Notes under the pieces: model-generated
Told to the model about the DNA's origin: nothing
What the model saw: only the letters and a program-made list of their open reading frames with translations
Database searches by the model: none
Translations under genes and position numbers: made by a program
NCBI RefSeq assembly: GCF_900163715.1
Contig: NZ_FWFF01000013.1
Coordinates: 62,001 to 126,000, forward strand
DNA: 64,000 nucleotides
Direction of reading: 5' to 3'
Source of the DNA: Brevibacterium yomogidense
GTDB taxonomy: Bacteria; Actinomycetota; Actinomycetes; Actinomycetales; Brevibacteriaceae
In this document: positions 17,873-25,556 of the stretch, one piece after another
How positions within the stretch are numbered: position 1 is the stretch's first letter
Layout of the letters: each line of letters opens with the position of its first letter

Positions 17873-20205
17873 GCGCCGGCCCCACGACGGCTCCCGCGCC
17901 CCCGTCTCCCACGGCCGACGGGTCTCCCCAGAGCGGCGTCGGAGCACGTCACGACACCGCCCCCTGGCTCCCCGCGGTCTGCACAGCGCTCGCGATGATG
18001 CTCGCCGCCTACAGCGTGAGCGCGATCTTCGCCGACTGGGCATGGCTCCCGCCGACGCTCGTCATGATCGCGCTCGTCGTGGTCAGCGGCGCGCTGCTCC
18101 GCGCGATCCCCGCGATCCGCGCCACCGGATCCGCGGTCCTCGGCCAGTGCATCCTGGCCGTCATCGCGGCCCTATACCTCTGCGTCCCGTCCGCCATGCC
18201 GTTCGGCGTGCCGAGCCCGGGCGCATTCGCCGAACTCTTCTCAGTCCTCGGCTCCGGCATCGACGACATCTATGCGACCACTGCCCCGGCGCCGTCGACC
18301 CCGGGCTTCACCGCGATCCTGGTCGTGGGCATCGGCCTCATCACGATCCTCATCGACGGTCTCGTCGCCGATCTGCGCGCGCCGAAGATCGGCGGCATCC
18401 TCCTGCTGCTCATCTGGATCATCCCGGTGTTCCTGGCCGGCCCCCAGCTGGCGTGGCATCACTTCGCGGCGATCGGCGGCGCCTTCGTCGTGCTCATGCT
18501 GTCGCGCTACCTCGCGGTGCGCATGCGGAGAGCCGCAGCCTTCTCCATCGTGGCCGGTGCTGTTGCGCTGGTGCTGGGCGTGGGGCTGCCGATGCTGCTC
18601 CCGCCCGTCGCCCAGCGTCCGCAGCAGCCGCTCGGGCAGCCCGAGGACATCACGGTCATCAACCCGTTCCTCGACCTCCACGCCGACCTCGATCAGTCGA
18701 ACGACCAGGTGGTGTTCACCTACTCCACCGATGATCCGCTGGCACCTCCGATCCGACTCACGAGCGTGAGCGCGTTCGACGGCACGACGTGGATGCCGGA
18801 GCCCTTCGACATCGATCCGTTCGCCGTCGCCGCGGACGGACTCCCCCGGCCCGCGGGCGTCGCCGCCGACACTCCGGTCGTCGAGCGGTCCGCGCAGATC
18901 TCGATCACGGACCTCGATGAGCAGCACCTGCCGGCGCCCTACGCGCCGTCCTCCGTGGACGGAGTGGAGCGGCGGTGGATCTACGATCCGTCCACACTCA
19001 CGATCGTCGGCAACGGAGTGCTGTCCACCGACGCGGAGTACACGGTCGACTATCGGTCGGTCGAGCCCACCGTCGACCAGCTCGTGGAGGCGGAGCCCGT
19101 CGACGAGGACGAGTTCGAGTCCGCACTCGAGCTTCCGGACGACGTCCCGGACGTCATCGGCACGACTGCGCAGGACGTCACGGAGGGATCCGAGAACCAA
19201 TGGGAGTCCGCCGTGGCGCTGCAGGACTGGCTCCGCAGCGACGAGTTTGAGTACTCCCTCGACGCGCCGGCCGACGCGTCGGGGTCCGCACTCGAGGACT
19301 TCCTGCGCGATCGTCGCGGATACTGCGTGCAGTTCTCCGGAGCGATGACCGCGATGGCGAGGTCGCTCGGCATACCCGCCCGGATCGGCGTCGGCTTCAC
19401 GGCGGGAACGCCCACGGGCGACGGTGAGTTCGAAGTCCGCCTCAACCAGGCCCACGCCTGGCCGGAGCTCTACTTCGAGGGGGCCGGCTGGGTGCGGTTC
19501 GAACCCACCCCCGGCGGCCCTGCCGGCGACCCGCCGCCGTGGGCGGACGCCAGCGGCGGAGGCGAGGGCTCCGACGACGAGAGCGCATCCCCGACCGAGG
19601 AGACGGCCGAGGAGACGGAGACCGCTCAGGAGACGCCTCCGGCCGAGGAGGAGGAGACCGAGGCCGCCGACGACGCGGACCCGCTGTCCGGCTCTGTGCC
19701 GACATGGCTCGTCCTCACCGTCGGAGCCGTGCTGCTCGCACTGCTCCTCGTCGTTCCCGCAGTCATTCGGATCCTCATGCGCCGATCCCGCCTGTCGGGT
19801 GGAGCGACTGCCCGTGCGGAAGGCGTGTGGGAGGAGATCGCTGCGACGGCGATCGACGACGGCCGCGGCTGGGACCGCAGTCGGACGCTGCGCGATCACG
19901 AGCAGCGCCTGGCGACGGGGCTCGAGCCCGACGACGCGCAGACCCTCGCACGCGCGGCGGATGCAGCCGAAGCTCTGCGGTACGGAGGCGGCGCGGACGA
20001 ACGCGCTGTGCCCTCCACCGACGAGTCCGCACGACTCATCGCCGCTCTGCGCAGCGCACGTGCTGGAGACATGGGCGTGTGGAGCCGCATCCGTGCGACG
20101 ATCCTGCCGCGCAGCCTCTTCCAGCGGGTGCCGCGGGGGCGTGAGGTCTCGCGGAAGCAGGCGCCGGAGGCCGCGGCCCCGCAGACCGGTGCGGGAGACA
20201 GCTGA
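17869..20205 (+). CDS. Membrane-anchored transglutaminase-like protein (TgpA type)
   Basis: The 778-residue protein has about seven N-terminal membrane helices (residues 25-250), an extracellular transglutaminase-like core, an acidic Glu/Thr linker (about 560-605), one further helix near 611-635 and a cytoplasmic tail. The papain-type catalytic residues visible are Cys486 (GYCVQF) and His529 (NQAHAWPE), with Glu545 (FEPTPGG) at the position of the usual aspartate. The family acts on peptides or envelope proteins; the substrate is unknown. It is last in the moxR-DUF58 operon and ends before a strong palindrome. Confidence 0.9.
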   Translation: MSAGPTTAPAPPSPTADGSPQSGVGARHDTAPWLPAVCTALAMMLAAYSVSAIFADWAWLPPTLVMIALVVVSGALLRAIPAIRATGSAVLGQCILAVIAALYLCVPSAMPFGVPSPGAFAELFSVLGSGIDDIYATTAPAPSTPGFTAILVVGIGLITILIDGLVADLRAPKIGGILLLLIWIIPVFLAGPQLAWHHFAAIGGAFVVLMLSRYLAVRMRRAAAFSIVAGAVALVLGVGLPMLLPPVAQRPQQPLGQPEDITVINPFLDLHADLDQSNDQVVFTYSTDDPLAPPIRLTSVSAFDGTTWMPEPFDIDPFAVAADGLPRPAGVAADTPVVERSAQISITDLDEQHLPAPYAPSSVDGVERRWIYDPSTLTIVGNGVLSTDAEYTVDYRSVEPTVDQLVEAEPVDEDEFESALELPDDVPDVIGTTAQDVTEGSENQWESAVALQDWLRSDEFEYSLDAPADASGSALEDFLRDRRGYCVQFSGAMTAMARSLGIPARIGVGFTAGTPTGDGEFEVRLNQAHAWPELYFEGAGWVRFEPTPGGPAGDPPPWADASGGGEGSDDESASPTEETAEETETAQETPPAEEEETEAADDADPLSGSVPTWLVLTVGAVLLALLLVVPAVIRILMRRSRLSGGATARAEGVWEEIAATAIDDGRGWDRSRTLRDHEQRLATGLEPDDAQTLARAADAAEALRYGGGADERAVPSTDESARLIAALRSARAGDMGVWSRIRATILPRSLFQRVPRGREVSRKQAPEAAAPQTGAGDS

Positions 20206-20249
20206 GGCAGGGGCCGCTCCCCCGTGGTCCGGCGGGCACACCGGTCGGG

Positions 20250-20300
20250 TCACGGGGAGGCGGAGCTCACGGGGAGGCAGGGCTCATGAGGAGGCGGCCC
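20250..20300 (+). repeat. Three tandem 17-bp repeats
   Basis: Units TCACGGGGAGGCGGAGC, TCACGGGGAGGCAGGGC and TCATGAGGAGGCGGCCC follow each other without a gap. The first two differ at two positions and the third is more diverged. They lie in the noncoding stretch between two converging genes and look like slippage-derived duplication. No function is evident. Confidence 0.7.
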
Positions 20301-20367
20301 CTCGGAGGGGCGGCTTCACGGGTGCGACGGGTCCGACGCGACGCGCGCGTGTCATCTGAAGACGACT

Positions 20368-20411
20368 GAACCCCGGCACTCACGATCAGCTGATCGTGAG
20401 TGCCGGGGTTC
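20368..20411. terminator. 44-bp perfect palindrome, bidirectional terminator
   Basis: A perfect 22-bp inverted repeat with arms meeting at CAGCTG. In RNA it would form a very stable hairpin with a four-base loop. It lies between the converging transglutaminase and DUF3040 genes, and the sequence ends in TT on one side and starts with AA on the other. It therefore fits a terminator that works in both directions. Confidence 0.85.
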
Positions 20412-20448
20412 GAATGACGTCAGAGCCGGCGCTCAGGCGTGAGGAATA

Positions 20449-20862
20449 TCACTGCCCGCCGCGGCGCTTGTCCCAGCGATCCTCCATCCGGTCCATGAAC
20501 CCGGAGGACTTCCGGCCGTTCTGGCCGGTCTGGCCAGTCGACGGGCCGGGCCCGCCTGCCGGGCGCGACGGCGGCGCTTCAGCGGTGGGCGTCTTGCCCG
20601 ACGACAGCGCCCAGAAGCCGCCGCCCACCATGACGGCGAAGCCGAGCACACCGAGCGGCCAGATGCCCGACCAGATCGCACCGAGCACGATGGCCAGTCC
20701 GATGACGACGCCCACGACACCGATGACGACGCGAGTGGCGGACAATCCGGCCCCCGGACCGACCGGCTGATCCTCGGAGATGCTGCGGGTGAAACTGGGG
20801 TCTTCCCTCAGCTGCTGTTCGAGCTGGTCCAGCAGCTGCTGCTCGTGGTCTGAGAGAGCCAT
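20449..20862 (-). CDS. DUF3040 membrane protein
   Basis: The 137-residue protein starts with the DUF3040 motif MALSDHEQQLLDQLEQQL, then has two closely spaced membrane helices (about residues 42-60 and 66-85) and a polar Gly/Pro-rich C-terminus. The family is actinobacterial, often found near dcw genes, and has no known function. It is transcribed alone; a 117-bp noncoding stretch separates it from dinB and no other gene is visible there. Confidence 0.88.
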   Translation of the reverse strand: MALSDHEQQLLDQLEQQLREDPSFTRSISEDQPVGPGAGLSATRVVIGVVGVVIGLAIVLGAIWSGIWPLGVLGFAVMVGGGFWALSSGKTPTAEAPPSRPAGGPGPSTGQTGQNGRKSSGFMDRMEDRWDKRRGGQ

Positions 20863-20979
20863 CCCGATCTCCTCGATTCGTGATCTGCGCGGTGTCCGCT
20901 GACGCGGAGCGGAATGATTCCGCGAGGCGCCGCGATACTCCTCCCATGATAGTCGCCAACCTGGGAAATAGCCCAGCCG

Positions 20980-22254
20980 TCATCCTCGGCGCAGCAGTGA
21001 GGCGGCCGTGATCGAGTCTCCGCCGAATCGGCGCCTCACCTCGTCGAGGGCGCGCTGGGCGTCGCTCGCCCCCTCCGCGGAGTCACCTGTCGACCCGTCG
21101 CCGGTGGTCGACTCCCCCGATTCGTCGACCTCGAACAGGGATCCTTGCCGCCCTGAGGATGCGAGGTCGGCGAGTCCGTGCGCGCGGACTCCCAGCAGTC
21201 TCACACCTGCACGATGCTCGGCCCGCAGCCTGCGCAGCGGGCCGAGCAGTGCAGTGCGCAGGTCGTGCGGGAGGTCGCTGGGCACGGGCAGCGTCACCGA
21301 ACGGCTGAAGGTGGTGAAGTCCGCCAACCGGTACTTCAGCCCCACCCCGCGTGCCGTGGCGCCCTCCTTCCGCAGGCGACCGGCCACGTCGTCGCAGAGG
21401 CGGAGCAGCTCGATCTCCAGGATCTCGGGATCCCACACGTCCTCGGCGAACGTATGCTCGGCGCTCACGGAGTGGTCCTTCGGCTCACTGCGGAGCGGAC
21501 GATCGTCGATGCCGTGGGCGAAGTCCCGCAGCGTTCTGCCGTGCGCGCCGAATGTCCGCGCCACCCACGCCTCGTCGGCATCAGCCAGATCCGCGATCGT
21601 GCGGAGACCGTACCGGGCGAAGGCGTTCTGCGTGCTCTGCCCCACGCCCGGCAGCGCCTCGACGGGCATCGGGCGGAGGAACGCCGCCACCTCGTCGACG
21701 GGCACGACCAGCAGCCCATCGGGCTTCGCCCGGGTGGAGGCCAGCTTCGCCACGACCTTCGTCGACGCCGCCCCGATGGACGCCACGAGTCCGGTCTCTC
21801 TCCGGATCACCGCGCGGAGGTCCTGGGCGATGCGACCCGGCGAACCCAGCCTGCGCACCGCCGAGGTCACGTCGACGTAGCCCTCATCGATGCTCACCCG
21901 GACGTAGTCGTCGGTCACCCGGGCCACGATGTCGAAGACCTGCTGCGAGTACGCGCTGTAGAGGCCCCTGGACGGAGGGATGAGGATCGCCTGCGGGCAC
22001 AGCGTCATCGCTCTGCCCACCGGCATGGCCGCGTGCACTCCGTATGCGCGGGCCTCGTAGCTCGCGGACACGACCACGCCCCGGCCTCCGCTGCCGCCCA
22101 CGACCACCGGTCGACCCACCAGGTCAGGACGGCTGAGAAGCTCGACGCCCACGAAGAAGGCGTCCATGTCGATGTGGAGGATCACACATCCGGCGTCGTC
22201 GGTGCCCAGTCGGTCGAGGTCGCCCCCGCCCCGGGCAAGCTGCTTTCGACTCAC
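20980..22254 (-). CDS. dinB: DNA polymerase IV (Y family)
   Basis: Error-prone translesion polymerase. The 424-residue protein has the first catalytic motif HIDMDAFFVGVE, the second SIDEGYVDVT, and the little-finger domain. The helix-hairpin-helix segment ALPGVGQSTQNAFARYG is also present. The C-terminal tail contains QGSLFE, which resembles the beta-clamp-binding peptide. I took the GTG at 22254, which has GGGGGTGG just upstream; a second GTG at 22260 is possible. I looked for a LexA-type box upstream and saw none. It diverges from a lipoprotein gene only 29 bp away. Confidence 0.95.
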   Translation of the reverse strand: MSRKQLARGGGDLDRLGTDDAGCVILHIDMDAFFVGVELLSRPDLVGRPVVVGGSGGRGVVVSASYEARAYGVHAAMPVGRAMTLCPQAILIPPSRGLYSAYSQQVFDIVARVTDDYVRVSIDEGYVDVTSAVRRLGSPGRIAQDLRAVIRRETGLVASIGAASTKVVAKLASTRAKPDGLLVVPVDEVAAFLRPMPVEALPGVGQSTQNAFARYGLRTIADLADADEAWVARTFGAHGRTLRDFAHGIDDRPLRSEPKDHSVSAEHTFAEDVWDPEILEIELLRLCDDVAGRLRKEGATARGVGLKYRLADFTTFSRSVTLPVPSDLPHDLRTALLGPLRRLRAEHRAGVRLLGVRAHGLADLASSGRQGSLFEVDESGESTTGDGSTGDSAEGASDAQRALDEVRRRFGGDSITAASLLRRG

Positions 22255-22283
22255 ATCCACCCCCGCGCGGTACTCTGGTCTGC

Positions 22284-22823
22284 ATGGTACTCCGCTCTCC
22301 CTGGACCGTGCTCGCCTGCACGGCCGCCGCACTCGCGCTCGCCGGCTGCTCCGCTCCGGAAACGGACGGCGACAGCGCTCCCCCGACAGAGTCCGCTCCC
22401 TCCGCTGAGGAGTCCGCCACCGGTGCGGGCACGGATGCTCCGGAAGAGGCCGAGACGCCCTCGGGCCCTGAGGTGCAGGCCACCAGCGGAGCGGTCGTCG
22501 ACGGCTTCCCGTCTGCGATCCCGCCGCTTCCAGATTCCGAGGTGGTCCTCTCGTCCGTCCAACCGGCCGCCGACGGGCAGCCCGTCGTCGCGAACCTCAC
22601 GATGCGCACCACCTCATCGGAAGAGGACGTGCTCGAGTTCTACAGCGACCACTTCGAGGACGCCGATTTCGAACCCGTGGGCGATCCCTCGTCCGACGCA
22701 GACGTCACCTCGCAGTCGTATCACTCCGATGAAGCGGGTCAGACCCTCGCCGTGAGCATCGCACCGGATCCGGACGGCGGAGACGGCCTGCTCGTATCGG
22801 TCGGCGGCAAGGTCCTTCCGTGA
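22284..22823 (+). CDS. Putative lipoprotein of unknown function
   Basis: The 179-residue product has a signal peptide ending in the lipobox LAGC with the lipidated cysteine at residue 22. A Ser/Thr/Glu-rich linker (about 23-70) follows, then a small domain resembling proteins of unknown function with a EVVLSSVQPAADGQPV start. I do not recognise a catalytic motif. The stop overlaps the GTG of the polyprenyl synthase by 4 nt, which implies co-translation. Confidence 0.8.
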   Translation: MVLRSPWTVLACTAAALALAGCSAPETDGDSAPPTESAPSAEESATGAGTDAPEEAETPSGPEVQATSGAVVDGFPSAIPPLPDSEVVLSSVQPAADGQPVVANLTMRTTSSEEDVLEFYSDHFEDADFEPVGDPSSDADVTSQSYHSDEAGQTLAVSIAPDPDGGDGLLVSVGGKVLP

Positions 22824-23926
22824 CCGCGAGCCACGCGGACGGGCCGCGCAGCGGCAGACTGACCCCCGACACCGAGGTCCGGGCCCGTGTCGATGCGACC
22901 CTCGAGACGTTCCTCACCAGCACGGCGACGACCCTGCGGGAGATCTCCCCCGTCGCAGACAGGCTCATGGATCCGCTGCGGACGTTCACCTCCGGCGGAA
23001 AGCGCGTCCGCGCAGTCCTCACGTGGTGGGGATACGAACTGGCCGGCGGCGCTGATGCCGGAGCGATCGCGGCGGCCGCCGGATCGGTCGAGCTCCTCCA
23101 CGCCGCGGCGCTGGTCCACGACGACATCATCGACGATTCGGAGACACGTCGCGGAAGACCGGCGATGCACGCCAGCTTCCGCGATGCCCACGCGCGCTTG
23201 AGCATGAGCGGCGATCCGGTCCTGTACGGAACGGGAGCGGGCATCATCGGCGGCGATCTCTGCCTCGCACTCAGCGAGGAGCTGTTCGACTCCGCCGGCT
23301 TCGCCAACGCACCGGCGGCGCGAGACGCGCACGCCGCTCTGCGCCGGGACGTCATGCTGGGCCAGTTCCTCGACATCGAGCTCCAGGCGGTGAACGCACC
23401 GCGTGCGGAGCTGCGCGAGCGCGCGGACGAAGTCCTCACGCACAAGACCGCGAAGTACACGGTCGTCCAGCCGCTGGTGCTCGGAGCAGCGCTCGCGGAC
23501 GCCGACGACGCCCTGCGGGCGGCTCTCGCAGCGTTCGGGCTGCCCCTGGGCCGTGCGTTCCAGATGCGCGACGACGTGCTGGGCGTCTACGGCGATCCGC
23601 AGGTCACGGGGAAGCCCGCCGGCGACGACCTCGTCCAGGGAAAGCGGACGATCCTGGTCGCAGAGGTTCTCGACCGCGCCGCGGAGGCCGATGCACGCTG
23701 GTTCGAGGCGAGGCTGGGGGCTGAGGACATCTCCGGGGATGACGTCACCCGGATGACGGCGATCATGACCGACTGCGGGGCGCTGAGCGCATTCGAGCGC
23801 CTCATCGAGACGGAGACGGCGCGGGCGCTCACCGCGCTGGATGAGCTGGTGCGCTTGGGCGTCGCGCGCGACGATGCGGCGGTCCTGGAGGGATTCGCCG
23901 ATGCGCTGACGCAGCGGCACCGGTGA
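22820..23926 (+). CDS. Polyprenyl diphosphate synthase (IdsA/GrcC-like)
   Basis: Trans-isoprenyl diphosphate synthase, extending an allylic diphosphate with isopentenyl diphosphate. The 368-residue protein has the first aspartate-rich motif in HDDIIDDSETRRGRPA and the second in QMRDDVLGVYGD. Chain length cannot be read with confidence; likely products are geranylgeranyl diphosphate or a longer quinone side chain. Its position ahead of an Rv2175c-like gene and a PknL-type kinase matches the M. tuberculosis idsA2-Rv2175c-pknL neighbourhood. The GTG start overlaps the lipoprotein stop. Confidence 0.93.
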   Translation: MTASHADGPRSGRLTPDTEVRARVDATLETFLTSTATTLREISPVADRLMDPLRTFTSGGKRVRAVLTWWGYELAGGADAGAIAAAAGSVELLHAAALVHDDIIDDSETRRGRPAMHASFRDAHARLSMSGDPVLYGTGAGIIGGDLCLALSEELFDSAGFANAPAARDAHAALRRDVMLGQFLDIELQAVNAPRAELRERADEVLTHKTAKYTVVQPLVLGAALADADDALRAALAAFGLPLGRAFQMRDDVLGVYGDPQVTGKPAGDDLVQGKRTILVAEVLDRAAEADARWFEARLGAEDISGDDVTRMTAIMTDCGALSAFERLIETETARALTALDELVRLGVARDDAAVLEGFADALTQRHR

Positions 23927-23932
23927 TCGGGC

Positions 23933-23949
23933 GCGCGGACACGCCGCGC
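23933..23949. terminator. Candidate hairpin between converging genes
   Basis: Arms GCGCGG and CCGCGC with a five-base loop lie in the 45-bp gap between the converging polyprenyl synthase and Rv2175c-like genes. An outer ATCGGGCG/CGCCCGAT pair (23926-23933 and 23957-23964) brackets it. There is no T-run, so this is a weak candidate terminator. Confidence 0.4.
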
Positions 23950-23971
23950 ACCGGCCCGCCCGATAGGCAGG

Positions 23972-24328
23972 TCAGAGTGCCAGTGCCTGCGCGCGCCTGC
24001 GGACCTCGCCCTTGTTCCCCGCCTGCAGCAGGTCGATGGGCCGACCGGGGAGCGTCTCGTCGGGCGTGAAGAGCCACACGATCGCCGCCTCCTCATCGAA
24101 GCCCGCATCCATCAGGGTCGTGAGCGTGCCGCGCAGGTGCTTGAGCGGCAGCGAGTCAGCGTCCAGGAAGAGCTCCGGAACCTGGAACACATCGCGGTCG
24201 CCCCGCCTCACTCCGATCAGCGCCCGGTCCTCGATGTGCCTGCGCACCTTCGAGATCCCCAGCCCGGACCGCTCAGCGATGTCGGGGAGCGGCAACCATG
24301 CGTCTACGAGTTCTTCTGATCCATTCAC
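23972..24328 (-). CDS. Rv2175c-like winged-helix DNA-binding protein
   Basis: The 118-residue protein has an N-terminal helix-turn-helix (LPDIAERSGLGISKVRRHI, about residues 13-32) and a C-terminal domain with FDEEAAIVWLFTPDETLPGRPID, features of M. tuberculosis Rv2175c. That protein is a DNA-binding substrate of the kinase PknL. Here the gene is divergent from a LysM gene that overlaps a PknL-type kinase, so the functional link is probably conserved. The phosphosite itself is not obvious. Confidence 0.85.
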   Translation of the reverse strand: MNGSEELVDAWLPLPDIAERSGLGISKVRRHIEDRALIGVRRGDRDVFQVPELFLDADSLPLKHLRGTLTTLMDAGFDEEAAIVWLFTPDETLPGRPIDLLQAGNKGEVRRRAQALAL

Positions 24329-24482
24329 CCTCCCAGCCTAACGACTCGCGGCGGTCTTCCGCCTCCCCCATCGCGACACGCCTGTCAGGTGCCGCCGGTT
24401 CACTGCCCGGCCTGGATACGCTGTTCCCGTCTGCGTGATGCCGACTTCCCCCACGAGCACCGGACCACCTGCAGGACGGATG

Positions 24483-25556
24483 ATGACATTGTCGACGGAG
24501 CACCCAGCGCCCACCGCGCGCCGCCGGGACCGAGCACGGACCTCCACCGCGCCGGATCCCTTCATGGTCTCCGCGCTGCTGTCATCGCCGGCGGACGCGC
24601 CGCAGACCCAGGAGTCGGACCACGCGCCCGCGCTCCCCCTCGACGTCGCCACAGCACCGGGCTTCACCTCCGGCACCGCGTCGGAATCCGTCCCGGCCAC
24701 CCACGGCGGCCGCACGTACCGAGTCCGCAAGGGCGATGACCTGGTGAACGTCGCGGCGCGGTTCGGAGTATCGGTCCCCGCGCTCGTCGACCTCAACGGC
24801 CTGGCACGACGCCCCCAGCTGCGTCCCGGTCAGATCCTCTCGCTTCCGGAGCGTCAGGTGACCGACGGTCCCGCCACCCACCGTGCACGGCCCGGCGAAA
24901 CCCTCCAGTCGATCGCTGCGCGGCACCGTCGCAGTCCAGCGGACCTGCAGCGGGCCAACGCCATGGGCACGTCGCAGCTCATCGTCGAGGGAGAGTTGCT
25001 CAGCCTGTCCGGCACGGGCGCCATGAGTGCGCGGCCGCGGACGGACGCACTGGATCTTCCGTCGCTGTCGGCCCCGACCGAGGGGTATCCGGACGACACC
25101 GCTAAGGCTGCGCGCATCAATCGACGCAGCCTGCTCGCGCGTCCGGTTCCGTCCCGCCGCGCAGCACGTGCTCTCGTCGAGCGCGTCTCCCGTGAGCTGG
25201 GCTTCGAACCGCACCTCGCACTCGCCGTCGCGCAGACGGAGAGCGGATTCAACCACGCCGTCGTGAGCCCCGGGAACGCCATCGGGATCATGCAGACGAC
25301 ACCGCACGCCGCGCACTGCGCGGCCCACACGATCGGACGCGCGCTCGACGTGCTCGATCCCGCCGACAACGTGACGGCCGGCGTCACGATCCTCGCGTCG
25401 CTCCTCGAGCGCGCGCAGACGCAGACAGAAGCACTCCACGGCTACTACCAGGGGCTCGCCTCCGTCCGGCTGCACGGACCGTACCGCGACGCACAGCGGT
25501 TCGCGGCGAATGTGCAGATCCTGACCGACAGGGCACGAGCGGAGGGAGGACGATGA
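24483..25556 (+). CDS. LysM and lytic transglycosylase domain protein
   Basis: The 357-residue protein has two LysM peptidoglycan-binding repeats (about residues 77-122, RTYRVRKGDDLVNVAARFG onward, and 131-178) and a C-terminal SLT domain. The SLT domain has the catalytic glutamate near residue 253 in AQTESGFNHA and the following AIGIMQTTP. It should cleave glycan strands. Oddly, no Sec signal peptide or membrane helix is visible from any start: ATG 24483 has a GCAGGA site 6 nt upstream, while GTG 24435 and ATG 24438 have none. The stop overlaps the kinase start by 4 nt. About 150 bp of noncoding DNA separates it from the divergent regulator. Confidence 0.88.
   Translation: MTLSTEHPAPTARRRDRARTSTAPDPFMVSALLSSPADAPQTQESDHAPALPLDVATAPGFTSGTASESVPATHGGRTYRVRKGDDLVNVAARFGVSVPALVDLNGLARRPQLRPGQILSLPERQVTDGPATHRARPGETLQSIAARHRRSPADLQRANAMGTSQLIVEGELLSLSGTGAMSARPRTDALDLPSLSAPTEGYPDDTAKAARINRRSLLARPVPSRRAARALVERVSRELGFEPHLALAVAQTESGFNHAVVSPGNAIGIMQTTPHAAHCAAHTIGRALDVLDPADNVTAGVTILASLLERAQTQTEALHGYYQGLASVRLHGPYRDAQRFAANVQILTDRARAEGGR

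Noticed and set aside
22255..22283. Possible LexA box between dinB and the lipoprotein gene
   Set aside because: No GAAC-N4-GTTC-like sequence is present in the short gap.
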